Notes under the pieces: model-generated
The model's input: only the letters and a program-made list of their open reading frames with translations
What the model was told of the DNA's origin: nothing
The model's database searches: none
Position numbers and translations under genes: made by a program
In this document: positions 1-8,839 of the stretch, piece after piece
How positions within the stretch are numbered: the first letter of the stretch is position 1
Layout of the letters: each line of letters starts with the position of its first letter
DNA from: Streptomyces endophytica
GTDB lineage: Bacteria; Actinomycetota; Actinomycetes; Streptomycetales; Streptomycetaceae
Assembly (NCBI RefSeq): GCF_026153355.1
Contig: NZ_CP110636.1
Location: forward strand, 1,860,001 to 1,924,000
Length of the DNA: 64,000 nt
Direction of reading: 5' to 3'

Positions 1-34
1 TCACCCGTAGGGGTTCGGAAGGCCCCTTGAACCC

Positions 35-774
35 CTAACGCCCGCCCCCGCCGCCCTCTTCCCGCGTGTCGGCTCCCGCGTCCTCCGCGTCGGGTTGGTC
101 GTCCCCCGTCACCTCCGCCGCCGGTGTCAACGGCCACGCTGCGAAGCCCATGGTCAGGGCGATGGCGTGGCCGAAGTCGGTGAAGGTGGCGCCGGTCGTC
201 AGGGGGATGGCGAAGAACGCCAGTACGCCGACGAGATAGCCGTAGCGCCAGGGGGACCGCAGACGGTACGTCAGCACGCCGGCCGCGGCCGCCAGGCCGT
301 ACGAGACGCCGATGTCGACGACGTGCGTCATCGAGCGCGGCAGCTGGTGCCCCTCGATGGCCAGCAGGACGAGTTCCTGGCTGGCCAGGGTCGCGGCGAC
401 GTGCGCCCCGCCGACGACCAGCAGCCAGCGCCAACTGCCCGTCCAGCGCTCGACGTTGGCGTGCACCAGCTCGAACATCACGACGTACAGCAGGAACGAT
501 CCGGGGTTCTCGATCCAGAAGCCGCTGATCAGCAGCGAGGGCAGCGGATGCTCGTTGAGTTCGTGGATGTTGCTGCTTGTGCGGTGGATGAGGAACTGGC
601 CCAGCCCCTCCGAGGCGGAGGCGATCACGAGGCTGGTGACACCGATGATCAGCAGCCAGATGTGGGTGCCGGGGACGACCGGACCCAGTTCTTCACCCAG
701 ATCACGGGGTTGCCCGCGGGCCGCGCCCAGGGGTCGCGCGGGGGCTCCATCAGGATCCTCATCGGTGTCCTCAT
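35..774 (-). pseudogene. rhomboid-like integral membrane protein, frameshifted
   Basis: About six hydrophobic segments are visible, including LLIIGVTSLVIAS, LLVVGGAHVAATL and YLVGVLAFFAIPL, followed by an acidic tail. The protein resembles the rhomboid-like proteins of Streptomyces from memory; no catalytic serine-histidine pair was verified. The uninterrupted frame begins at an internal GTG at 628 with no ribosome site, inside the first membrane helix. The conserved part before it (PGTHIWLL) is in frame but has no start codon. Restoring one G in the run at 671-674 joins it to an ATG at 774 that overlaps the TGA of the Lrp gene as ATGA. That start implies translational coupling to the regulator. 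Function unknown. Confidence 0.6.
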
Positions 775-1802
775 CGGCGGCGTCCCCGGGCCGCGGGCGA
801 GCCGGCGACCAGCGGGCCCGGCCCCTTGATCTGCCGGATGCGGGGCGCGCTCTCCATCGTCCGTACGCCGGGCAGCGCCGCGACCCGGGTCGTCAGGTAC
901 GTGTAGACGGCCCGGACGTCCCGGCAGAGCACCGACGCGAACAGGTTGTTCGGGCCGGTGGTGGCACCGGCGAAGGCCACCTCCGGATGCTCCGCCAACT
1001 CCGCGCCGGCCGCGGCGAGTTCGGCGGGGGCGACGGACAGCCAGAGGGCGACCATCGCGCCGTACCCGAACTTCCGCAGGTCGTAATCGACGTCGTAATA
1101 CAGCGCCCCGGTCGCCCGGAGTTCGGCGAGACGGCGGCGGACCGTGGTGGGCGACCAGCCGGTGACGGCGGCGAGTTCGGCCAGCGGCGCCCGGCCGTCC
1201 CGGGCCAGGGCGGCGAACAGCCGGCGGTCGGCGTCGTCGAGCACCACCGGATCGGCCGCCGGATCGACGTCCGGGGGCGGCGGGCCGAGCCACGCGGCCT
1301 CCTCGTCCGTCAGCGCCCCGGACTTGCTGATCAGGCCCTGCGGACCGCCGCAGAACTCGTGCAGCAGGCAGTGTGCGGTGACGCCGACCACGCTCGGGGT
1401 ACGCGGCAGCTTCTCCAGCAGGAGTGCGTCGCTGTGGTCGCTGTTCGCCGCCCGGCAGACCGCGGTGATCTCGGTGCCGCCGGACATCAGGCAGATCCAC
1501 GAGGTGTCCGGACGGCGGGCCAGTGCCTCGGCGACGGTGACCGCCGCCTCCGGCGCGCACTGCACCCGGACCATCCACTCGACCTCGCCCAACGCCCGCG
1601 CGTCGGACAGTCCCAGCACCCTGAGCGCACCGCTGCTGCGGTGCCGCCCGTAACGGCGGGCGACGGTCTGGTCGGACACCCCGAGCACCTCCGCGATCCG
1701 GCTGAACGGCGCGCGGCCGTCGAGCTGCAGCGCATGGGCCAGCCGGCGGTCGAGGGCGTCGAAACCGCCCCCGCCCGCGCCGGGCTTCCCGTCGGTTTTC
1801 AC
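771..1802 (-). CDS. Lrp/AsnC family regulator with two AsnC units
   Basis: The 343-residue protein is twice the usual Lrp length. A first winged helix-turn-helix lies near residues 12-60 (ending SDQTVARRYGRHR) and a second near 165-215 (WSPTTVRRRLAEL). Each is followed by an AsnC-type ligand-binding region. This double-unit layout is common among actinobacterial Lrp proteins. It probably senses an amino acid or related small molecule and represses or activates nearby genes. It is divergent from the efflux pump gene that begins at 1923, so control of that pump is a reasonable inference. The ligand is not evident. Confidence 0.85.
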   Translation of the reverse strand: MKTDGKPGAGGGGFDALDRRLAHALQLDGRAPFSRIAEVLGVSDQTVARRYGRHRSSGALRVLGLSDARALGEVEWMVRVQCAPEAAVTVAEALARRPDTSWICLMSGGTEITAVCRAANSDHSDALLLEKLPRTPSVVGVTAHCLLHEFCGGPQGLISKSGALTDEEAAWLGPPPPDVDPAADPVVLDDADRRLFAALARDGRAPLAELAAVTGWSPTTVRRRLAELRATGALYYDVDYDLRKFGYGAMVALWLSVAPAELAAAGAELAEHPEVAFAGATTGPNNLFASVLCRDVRAVYTYLTTRVAALPGVRTMESAPRIRQIKGPGPLVAGSPAARGRRR

Positions 1803-1922
1803 CGTCCGAGGCTAGCGCGTGTCGGATTGCGCCGCCGGGAGCGCGGTGGCTGGGAGACCGGCGGGTACGGAACCGACCGTGGGGTCGCCATCGAAGCGAC
1901 GGCGGAAAGAGGACAACCACTC

Positions 1923-3602
1923 ATGCACGGCGCACCCCACAGACCCGGCAGCGGACGACCAGGCACGTCCGGCGCATCCCACAGACCCGGCAGCCCAGGC
2001 ACGCCTGCCGCGCCCCACGGGCCGGCCGGCGGCGCGGCACCGGAGGCCACGCCGGGCGCCGGCCGGCGCGGCAAGTGGTGGCCCCTGGCCGCCATCACCC
2101 TCGGCAACTTCCTGCTGCTGGTCGACGTGACGATCGTGAACACCGCGCTGCCCCGGATAGCCGACGGCCTGGGCGCCTCCTTCACCTCGCTCCAGTGGGT
2201 GATGGACATCTACGCGCTGGCGCTGGCCGCGCTGCTGATGGTCGCCGGTTCGGCGGCCGACCTCTTCGGGCGGCGCCGGCTGTACGTGGCGGGGCTGGCC
2301 CTGTTCGCGCTCGCCTCGCTGGCCTGCGGGCTGGCGCCGGGCCCGGGCGTGCTGATCGCGGCACGTGCCGTGCAGGGCGTGGGCGCGGCGGCGATGTTCG
2401 CCACCAACACCCCGCTGCTGATGGCCTGTTACCGGGGCCGGGACCGCGGTGTGGCGTTCGGCGTCTGGGGCGGCACCAGCGGCGCCGCGGCCGCGATCGG
2501 TCCCGTCCTGGGCGGGCTGCTCACGGAGTACGTCGACTGGCGGGCGATCTTCCTGGTCAATCTGCCGCTGACCGCGGTCGCGGTGGTGATCACGCTGCGC
2601 CGGGTCCCCGAGTCCTACGGCGACCCCTCCCGGTCCCGTACGGACGCGGCCGGAGGGTCCCCGGCCGCCCGGATCGACTGGCCGGGCGCGGCGTCCTTCA
2701 CCGCGTGCGCGGGCGCGTTGACGTACGGGCTGATCCGCGGCGGGGAACGCGGCTGGTCGGAGGCCGGGACGCTGGGCTCGCTGGTGGTCGCGGCCCTGGC
2801 GCTGGTGGCGTTCCTCGTGATCGAACGACGGGTGCGCCGGCCGCTGCTCGACCTCGGGTTGCTGCGCCGGCCGTCGTTCGCGACGCTGATGGCGGCGGCG
2901 CTCCTGCTGCAGGCGGCGGCGTTCCCGTACCTGACGTTCGTGGGGCTGTGGGTGCAGGACATCCTGGGGCTGAGCCCGGTGCGGGCGGGTCTCGCGGTGA
3001 CGCCGATGGCGGTGATGTCGTTGCTGGTCGGCGCGTTGGGCGGCCGTCACCTGCAGCGGATGGCGCCCCAACTCCCGGTCGGGGTCGGCCTGTTGCTGAC
3101 CGGTGCGGGTGCCCTGCTGCACTGGGCGTTGCTGGATGCCGGCTCCGGCTGGGCGACGCTGGTGCCCGGTCTCGCGGTGAGCGGGGTGGGCATCGGGATG
3201 GCGATGCCGGTACTGGTGTCGGCGGCGCTCGGCGCGGCACCGCCCTGGCGCGCGGGCATGGCCAGCGGCGCGGTCAACACCTTCCGCCAGCTCGGCTACG
3301 CCCTGGGCATCGCGGTCCTCGGCACCGTTTTCGCCGACGCGCTGCACGGCGTGCGCGGGTCCGCCGCGCACCCGGCCGTCTCCCGCCAGGCCGTCTCCCC
3401 TCAGGTCGTCAACGCCGCCTATATGGCCGGGCTGAGGGACATCGTGGTGATCTCCGGGCTGGTGGCGGTGGCGGCCGGTCTGCTGGTGCTGGCGGTCGTA
3501 CGGCGGCGCGCGGGCGACGGCGGGGACGGGAGCGGGCCCGGGGGCGGGAGCGCAGGCGCTCGTGCGGCGGAGGCCGTCGGGCCCGCACCGGCGGATCGGT
3601 AG
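1923..3602 (+). CDS. MFS drug efflux transporter, DHA2 (EmrB/QacA) family
   Basis: A 559-residue, roughly 14-helix proton-coupled exporter of the cytoplasmic membrane. The N-terminal 45 residues are proline and glycine rich. The first helix carries the DHA2 signature VDVTIVNTALP, followed by the cytoplasmic-loop motif DLFGRRR and the antiporter motif GPVLGGLL. The frame is open far upstream, but the ATG at 1923 has a clear ribosome site (AAAGAGGA) and a normal N-terminus. The upstream extension is antisense to the Lrp gene and is rejected. The substrate cannot be read from sequence; the divergent Lrp gene is the likely regulator. Confidence 0.88.
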   Translation: MHGAPHRPGSGRPGTSGASHRPGSPGTPAAPHGPAGGAAPEATPGAGRRGKWWPLAAITLGNFLLLVDVTIVNTALPRIADGLGASFTSLQWVMDIYALALAALLMVAGSAADLFGRRRLYVAGLALFALASLACGLAPGPGVLIAARAVQGVGAAAMFATNTPLLMACYRGRDRGVAFGVWGGTSGAAAAIGPVLGGLLTEYVDWRAIFLVNLPLTAVAVVITLRRVPESYGDPSRSRTDAAGGSPAARIDWPGAASFTACAGALTYGLIRGGERGWSEAGTLGSLVVAALALVAFLVIERRVRRPLLDLGLLRRPSFATLMAAALLLQAAAFPYLTFVGLWVQDILGLSPVRAGLAVTPMAVMSLLVGALGGRHLQRMAPQLPVGVGLLLTGAGALLHWALLDAGSGWATLVPGLAVSGVGIGMAMPVLVSAALGAAPPWRAGMASGAVNTFRQLGYALGIAVLGTVFADALHGVRGSAAHPAVSRQAVSPQVVNAAYMAGLRDIVVISGLVAVAAGLLVLAVVRRRAGDGGDGSGPGGGSAGARAAEAVGPAPADR

Positions 3603-3771
3603 GGGCGGATCAGGGGAGATTTCCGGGTTCCCGGTGCCGGTCCACTACGGGGTGGCCCGGACGGGACCCGGAGAGCGGCGGTGCCTCGTTTCGTCCACGC
3701 GGCCGAGGAATCGGCGGCGGGCGGGCCGGATGCTGGAACCGGCCCGCCGACGGAACGAAAGGACGACGCCC

Positions 3772-4236
3772 ATGGCCGCCCGGCATTTACGCCCCGAGAC
3801 CCCCTCCCCCGCCACCCTCCCTTCCTTGAGCGGGCAGCCGCTCGCCCCGCGCGCCCTGGCGGCGCTCCGCCGCACGACGTTGCTCGTCGGCGGCTATCTC
3901 GGCCTCAGCGTCCTCACCCTCGCGGCGGTCGTCGCCCTGCGCGATGACGCCGCGGTGGTGAACGACGCCGTCTGGGTGCGCACCGTCATCGTCGTCGCCA
4001 GCGCGGTGGTGATGTTCGTCTCCGCCCGCCGCGCGGCCCGGGGTTCCCGCCCGGCGTACCGCCGCGTGCGGATCCTCTCCGGCGTGATGCTGGTGGCCAT
4101 CGCGGTGATCCTGGCGATCCCCGGTTCCTTCCCGGCGTGGCTGAAGATCGAGCAGGGGGTCTGCGGGGTCGCCCTGCTCGGCGTCGCGCTGATCGTCAAC
4201 GGCCGGCAGGTGCGGTCGTCGTTCGCCGCGACGTGA
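3772..4236 (+). CDS. small four-helix membrane protein
   Basis: The 154-residue product has four hydrophobic stretches, for example LLVGGYLGLSVLTLAAVVAL, TVIVVASAVVMFVSA and MLVAIAVILAIPG. It begins with a basic N-terminus and has a ribosome site (GAAAGG) before the ATG at 3772. The frame is open upstream to 3562, but that part overlaps the transporter gene. Its last codons (SSFAAT and stop) form the first, partial unit of the 29-bp tandem repeat downstream, so the C-terminus may be shaped by repeat expansion. Conserved actinobacterial membrane protein of unknown role. Confidence 0.75.
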   Translation: MAARHLRPETPSPATLPSLSGQPLAPRALAALRRTTLLVGGYLGLSVLTLAAVVALRDDAAVVNDAVWVRTVIVVASAVVMFVSARRAARGSRPAYRRVRILSGVMLVAIAVILAIPGSFPAWLKIEQGVCGVALLGVALIVNGRQVRSSFAAT

Positions 4237-4375
4237 CGCGCCGGTGGTCGTACGCCACGACGTGACGCGCCGGTGGTCGTTCGCCGCGACGTGACGCGCC
4301 GGTGGTCGTACGCCGCGACGTGACGCGCCGGTGGTCGTTCGCCGCGGCTGGGCGCGCCGGTCAAGGTTCGCCGCG
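4212..4375. repeat. 29-bp tandem repeat spanning a stop codon
   Basis: Units of 29 bp start at 4231, 4260, 4289 and 4318, with a partial unit before and a degraded one after. Units alternate between TACGCC and TTCGCC near their ends, so the array is really a 58-bp double unit. The stop codon of the upstream gene lies at the unit junction. Confidence 0.9.
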
Positions 4376-4477
4376 GGACGAGGCGTTTGCCGCGCCCCCA
4401 AGACGGCTCTCTGACCTCCCCCCACATGCCTTAGCCCTGGCTCGGGTTGAGCGTCGGGCGCGGCGTACCGTACCCGG

Positions 4478-5443
4478 GTGACACTCGATGATCTTCGCGC
4501 CTTCGTGGCGGTCTGCGAGGCGGGCAATCTCAGTGCCGTCGCCCGTGATCTGGGCTGCACCCAGTCGGCCGTCAGCCAGCGCATCAAGCGCCTGGAACGC
4601 GAGACGGGCATCAGGCTCCTGGAACGCCGGCCGCGCGGGGTCGCCCCCACCCAGGCCGGCCGGATCCTCCGGCGCGCCGCGGCGGACGGCCTGAGCGGGC
4701 TCGACCTGGCGCTACGTCAACTCGCCGATCTGCGGGCGGGCGACGGCGGCACCGTACGGGTCACCACCGGCGCGACGACCGTACGGCACTTCATGTCCGA
4801 GGCCGTGGTCGCCTTCCGCGGCCGCCATCCGCACGTCAACCTGGAGTTCCGGACGGAGAGTTCGAGCCGCCGCTGCTTCGAGGCGGTGGTGGACGGCGAC
4901 TCCGAACTCGCCTGGATCACGCTCGGGCCACCGGTGCGTGGCATCGAGCAGCATCCGGTGGTCGGGCTGCCGTGGGTGCTCGCCGTACGCAGCGATGATC
5001 CGCTGGCCGCGCGGGAGCGGATCGAGCCGGAGGAACTGGCCGTCATCCGGCACATACGGCTGCCGGAGAACTCCACCTCCCGGATGCGGCTCGACGGGCA
5101 CCTCAGCCATCGGCTCGACGGGGAGCTCGGCCATCGGGAGCCGCCGCACGGGGAAGGTTCCGGCGCCGTGCCGCCGCCGAGCACCACCAGCGTCGCCGAC
5201 TGGGACACCGCCCTGTTGCTGGCCGAACTCGGCGTCGGCCCCGCGGTCGTCCCCCGGCCCCCGGGCCTCGGGGCCACCGCCCACCCGTCCCTGCGGCTGG
5301 TGCCGATCCCCGCGCTGCCGCCGCTCGCCACCGGGTGGGCGGTGCGTCAGTGGGACGCCCTGAGCCCGGCGGCGGTGGCGTTCGCGGAGACCGTCACGGC
5401 GTGTCTGGGGCGGCCCGCACCACCGGTTCCTGGATCTCCGTGA
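4478..5443 (+). CDS. LysR family transcriptional regulator
   Basis: The 321-residue protein has the LysR helix-turn-helix at residues 1-60 (LSAVARDLGCTQSAVSQRI) and a periplasmic-binding-like effector domain from about 90. It has an unusual charged insertion with repeats near 205-225. The GTG start has no ribosome site, but TACCGT at 4466-4471 sits 6 nt upstream, so the mRNA is probably leaderless. The 3' end overlaps the convergent MerR gene by 50 nt. Target and effector are unknown. Confidence 0.88.
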   Translation: MTLDDLRAFVAVCEAGNLSAVARDLGCTQSAVSQRIKRLERETGIRLLERRPRGVAPTQAGRILRRAAADGLSGLDLALRQLADLRAGDGGTVRVTTGATTVRHFMSEAVVAFRGRHPHVNLEFRTESSSRRCFEAVVDGDSELAWITLGPPVRGIEQHPVVGLPWVLAVRSDDPLAARERIEPEELAVIRHIRLPENSTSRMRLDGHLSHRLDGELGHREPPHGEGSGAVPPPSTTSVADWDTALLLAELGVGPAVVPRPPGLGATAHPSLRLVPIPALPPLATGWAVRQWDALSPAAVAFAETVTACLGRPAPPVPGSP

Positions 5444-6323
5444 CCCACTTCTCCTGGTCCGGTGGGCACTCCAGGTAGAGCTCGCGGGCGTACCCGGCGG
5501 AGCGGTAGCCGTTCGCGTCGATCCAGTGCGCCAGGTTCTGCGCGGTGGGCAGGATGCGGCTCATCGGGCCGCGGTGCACCACCGTGGCGGCGCACTCCAG
5601 CCCGGGCAGCGCGACCACGTCGAAGCCGAGGCCGGTCGCGGTGGGGGTGCCGGTGGCCGGGGCCCCCGTCCCGCCGCACCGGGCCCCGGCCCTGGCCAGC
5701 GCCTCGGCGGTGACCGTCAGCCCGGCGTGCACGACGACGGCGCCGGGCCCCGGCTCGTCCCCCGTCGCGCTCCCCGCGCTCCCCCGCACGTCCTCGTAGT
5801 ACGCCAGGCCGGGGCCCGCCGGGGTGACGCCGGCCGCCTCCAGGTGCGCGCACAGCTCGGCGTAGAGCGGCTGGATCACCGGGCCGATGTCCTCGGGCCC
5901 GTAGCCGGCGGCGACCCCGCTCAGCTCCGCGAGCAGTACCGTCCCGGTCGGTTTGACCACCACATCGTCGGCAGACATGTGTCCCTCACTCTCGATGGAC
6001 CGGAGCCTCGCCTCGACCTGCGCCAGCCGTTCGCCGGCCGCCGTCAGCGTCGCCGCCAGCTCCGCCCGGCGCAGCCGCAGCATGCCGCGCAGTTCCGGCA
6101 CGCTGACCTCCTCGGCCAGGATGGCCCCCACCTGCTGGAGGCTGAATCCGAGGTCCTTGAGCGCGATGATCCGGTTGAGCCGGGCGAGCTGGGCGGCTTC
6201 GTAGAAGCGGTAGCCGGTGACGGGGTCGGTACGGGCCGGGCACAGCAGCCCGATCGCGTCGTAGTGGCGCAGCATGCGCGCCGATACGCGGCCGTACTGG
6301 GCGAAATCTCCGATGCTGAACAT
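5394..6323 (-). CDS. MerR family regulator with GyrI-like effector domain
   Basis: The N-terminal MerR winged helix (FSIGDFAQYGRVSARMLRHY) is followed by a coiled-coil dimer helix (about 75-110) and a GyrI-like ligand-binding domain from about 120 to the end. This is the layout of multidrug-sensing activators such as BmrR. The ATG at 6323 is preceded by GGAAGG; an upstream in-frame ATG lacks a site. An inverted repeat just upstream (6335-6350) may be its operator. Its 3' end overlaps the LysR gene, so transcription of the two converges. Confidence 0.88.
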   Translation of the reverse strand: MFSIGDFAQYGRVSARMLRHYDAIGLLCPARTDPVTGYRFYEAAQLARLNRIIALKDLGFSLQQVGAILAEEVSVPELRGMLRLRRAELAATLTAAGERLAQVEARLRSIESEGHMSADDVVVKPTGTVLLAELSGVAAGYGPEDIGPVIQPLYAELCAHLEAAGVTPAGPGLAYYEDVRGSAGSATGDEPGPGAVVVHAGLTVTAEALARAGARCGGTGAPATGTPTATGLGFDVVALPGLECAATVVHRGPMSRILPTAQNLAHWIDANGYRSAGYARELYLECPPDQEKWVTEIQEPVVRAAPDTP

Positions 6324-6334
6324 GACGCCTTCCA

Positions 6335-6350
6335 GTGGAGTGCTTTCCAC
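6335..6350. promoter_or_regulatory. inverted repeat before MerR gene, candidate operator
   Basis: GTGGA and TCCAC arms are separated by 6 bp and lie 12-27 bp upstream of the MerR start. On the minus strand TTGAC boxes stand just upstream. MerR proteins usually bind such dyads in their own promoter; binding is inferred only from position. Confidence 0.4.
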
Positions 6351-6380
6351 AGTGTCAAGGTCAAGGACCGTGGTCCACAC

Positions 6381-6695
6381 GATGGGGGACGGCGGTGTTC
6401 CACCGTGCCGGGTGCGCGGAACGAGCCGGCGGCCGGCCCGGAACGAGCGGCGATTCGGCCGGCCGGCCCGGAACGAAGCGGCGGTGCGGCCGGATCCACC
6501 GCGTCACTCCCGCCCCACAATCGGCCACCGGGCGGCAGCATCGCGTCAAGTAGGGTCCACAACTCGTCAATGACGCGTCAGCGTCCGGCGGAGGGGGCCG
6601 TTCCCCGGGCATAGCGTCGGCAGAGCCGAGCCCCGGCATACGCAGCGTCATCCACCGGTCCGGGGCCGCCGATGTCCTGTTCGAGGAGCAACGCC
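6381..6695. other. intergenic region between MerR and SAV_915 genes
   Basis: No gene is supported here. It holds two direct copies of a CGGCCGGCCCGGAACGA block near 6430-6475 and a perfect palindrome TGACGCGTCA at 6571-6580. Divergent promoters for the flanking genes are expected but were not located with confidence. Confidence 0.5.
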
Positions 6696-7090
6696 GTGTC
6701 CCACCATCTCTACGCGGAAGATCCCGAGCCCTCCGATCGCGTCCCGGCCGGGCCTCTGTTCGTCCCCGTCCGGTCGGGCCCCGCGGGCTGTACGGCCCGC
6801 CTGTTCCGCACCCCGCTCGGCGGGCGTACCGCCGTCGGCTTCACCTCGGCCCAACGCCTCGCCGCGGCCCTCGGCGGCGGCCAGCCGTGGGTCAGGCTCT
6901 CCGAGCCGGCCCTGCGGGCGCTGGCCGAGCCCCTCGGGGCGACGGCCCTGACCGTCGATCCCCGCCTCACCCCGGAGGCCCCCGCGCCACCCACGCCCCG
7001 GGCGCACCACGCGTGCCCCAGGCGGCCCGTGCGGCGGGCGCCTCACACCTGGCCCGGGCGTCCCGTACGCCGCACCTGCGGGCCGTCTGA
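6696..7090 (+). CDS. SAV_915 family protein, probably frameshifted near its end
   Basis: The N-terminal 90 residues carry the small SAV_915-type domain (LFRTPLGGRTAVGF, QPWVRLSEPALRALAEPLG), found in many small Streptomyces proteins of unknown function. GTG at 6696 is chosen because AGGAG lies 7 nt upstream. As given, the frame runs on to 7319, overlapping the next gene by 215 nt with an Arg/Pro/His-rich shadow-like tail. Adding one C to the run at 6979-6983 gives an alanine-rich tail and a stop at 7090, just before the next ribosome site. The shorter form is therefore preferred. Confidence 0.65.
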
Positions 7091-7104
7091 GAGGGGCGAA
7101 CACC

Positions 7105-8565
7105 ATGAGCCACAGCACCCTGCCCCGCACCGCCCAGGAGCCCGGCGGCCCGGCACCGTCCGCGACCGCCGGCCCCCTCACCGGCCCGGCCCCGACGCCG
7201 TCGCCCGCACCGGCCCCCGCCGCCCACCTGGGGGCCCCGCTGCCCGATCCGCTCCCCGCCCCGCCGCCCGACCCGCTCTCCGTCTGGCCCGGCTCCGCGT
7301 TACCGCACGGCCCCGGTGACCTCACCCTCGGCGGCGTCCCGCTGACCGAACTGGCCGACCGCTTCGGCACCCCCGCCTACGTACTGGACGAGGACGAGGT
7401 CCGCCACCGCTGCCGCGCCTACCTCCGGGCCTTCCCCGACGCCGACATCTTCTACGCGGCCAAGGCATTCCTGTGCCGCGCCATGATCCACTGGGTGCAC
7501 GAAGAGGGCCTCGGCCTGGACGTCTGTTCCGCGGGCGAACTGGAACTCGCCGTCACCACCGGCTTCCCGCCCGGGCGGATCGTGCTGCACGGCAACGCCA
7601 AGAGCCCGGCGGACCTCCGGGCCGCGCTCCGGCTCGGCGTCGGGCGGATCGTCATCGACTCCACCTCCGAGATCGCCCGGCTGACCGCCGCGGTCCCGGC
7701 CGGCACCCGCCAGAAGGTGCTGATCCGGGTCGTCCCGGGAATCGCCGCGGGCGGTCACGCCAAGGTCCGCACCGGGACCGACGACCAGAAGTTCGGGCTG
7801 TCGATCGCGGACGGCTCCGCGCAGCACGCCATTACCCGGGTCCTCGGCCAGCCGCGCCTCGAACTCACCGGTCTGCACTGCCACTTGGGCTCCCAGATCA
7901 CCGCCGCCAAGCCGTATCTGTCGGCCGTACGGCGGCTGGTCGGCCTGCTGGCGCGGATCCGCGAACAGCACGGCGTCACCCTGCCCGAGCTGGACCTCGG
8001 CGGCGGGCACGGCGTCGCCTACCGGCCCGGCGAGCCCGCCCTCGACATCGCCGCGCTCGGCGCCCGGATCCGCGCCGAGCTGGTGCGCGGCTGTGCGGCG
8101 GCCGGCCTGCCGGTTCCCCGGCTCGCCGTCGAACCGGGCCGCGCGATCATCGGCCCGTCCGGTGTCGTCCTCTACCGGGTGCTGTCCGTCAAGCGCACCG
8201 GGACGCACACCTTCGTGGCGGTGGACGGTGGGATGAGCGACAACCCGCGGCCCGCGCTGTACGGGGTGCGCTACGCGCCCCGGCTGGTCGGCCGGGCCTC
8301 GTCGGCCGCCCCGGAACGGGTCAGCGTCGTCGGCCGGCACTGCGAGGCCGGCGACGTACTGGCCGCCGACGCCCGGCTGCCCGGCGACCTCCGCCCCGGC
8401 GACCTGCTCGCCGTGCCCGTGGCCGGCGCGTACCACCTCTCCATGGCCTCCGGCTACAACCTCGTCGGCCGACCCCCGGTCGTCGCGGTCACCTCGGGCA
8501 CCGCCCGCCTCCTCGTCCGCCGCGAATCCCTGGCGGACATCCAGGAACGCGACATCGGCCTGTGA
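7105..8565 (+). CDS. lysA: diaminopimelate decarboxylase-like PLP enzyme (fold type III)
   Basis: A 486-residue group IV decarboxylase. After a proline-rich stretch of about 60 residues, the PLP lysine lies in FYAAKAF (K120). It is followed by HCHLGSQ, the phosphate-binding glycine loop GGGHG, EPGRAI, the catalytic-cysteine motif CEAGD and AYHLSMASGYN. These match LysA, which makes lysine from meso-diaminopimelate. Related enzymes act in antibiotic or siderophore pathways, and this may be a second copy, so the substrate is tentative. It is preceded by GAGAGGGGCG and may be co-transcribed with the SAV_915 gene. The stop codon runs into a 9-bp tandem repeat. Confidence 0.75.
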   Translation: MSHSTLPRTAQEPGGPAPSATAGPLTGPAPTPSPAPAPAAHLGAPLPDPLPAPPPDPLSVWPGSALPHGPGDLTLGGVPLTELADRFGTPAYVLDEDEVRHRCRAYLRAFPDADIFYAAKAFLCRAMIHWVHEEGLGLDVCSAGELELAVTTGFPPGRIVLHGNAKSPADLRAALRLGVGRIVIDSTSEIARLTAAVPAGTRQKVLIRVVPGIAAGGHAKVRTGTDDQKFGLSIADGSAQHAITRVLGQPRLELTGLHCHLGSQITAAKPYLSAVRRLVGLLARIREQHGVTLPELDLGGGHGVAYRPGEPALDIAALGARIRAELVRGCAAAGLPVPRLAVEPGRAIIGPSGVVLYRVLSVKRTGTHTFVAVDGGMSDNPRPALYGVRYAPRLVGRASSAAPERVSVVGRHCEAGDVLAADARLPGDLRPGDLLAVPVAGAYHLSMASGYNLVGRPPVVAVTSGTARLLVRRESLADIQERDIGL

Positions 8566-8636
8566 GGTCTGTCAGGTCGGTCAGGTCTGACAAGCCTGTG
8601 AGGGTTGTGAGATCTGCGAGGTCTGTGAGGTCTGGC
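8565..8636. repeat. eight tandem 9-bp units at the lysA-like stop codon
   Basis: Units close to AGGTCTGTG repeat eight times without a gap (72 bp), beginning on the last base of the stop codon. Copies differ at one to three positions. The period is a multiple of three but the array lies outside any gene. Confidence 0.85.
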
Positions 8637-8839
8637 TGACTGCCGCTCGCTCTCCGCACGGCAACTGGGTCCGTGGGCCCCGGGACCGCCCCGGGGCCCG
8701 CGGACCGTTCGCCGCCACTTGCATGTACCATGAAGCCATATTTGTAGGATGACTGGGCAACTGGCCAACGGGGCAATCGAGCACGCCACTGAGCGGGCGG
8801 TCGCGGCCCGGCCAGGCAACGGGAAGGCACGGGACGGCC

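Noticed and set aside
312..1922. Long open frame continuous with the efflux transporter (would make 1096 residues).
   Set aside because: It is antisense to the Lrp gene, has Arg/Ser/Pro-rich shadow composition, and a good ribosome site precedes ATG 1923.
1812..3371. 519-residue open frame antisense to the efflux transporter.
   Set aside because: High GC removes stop codons on the opposite strand; composition is Arg/Gln/His/Pro rich with no domain.
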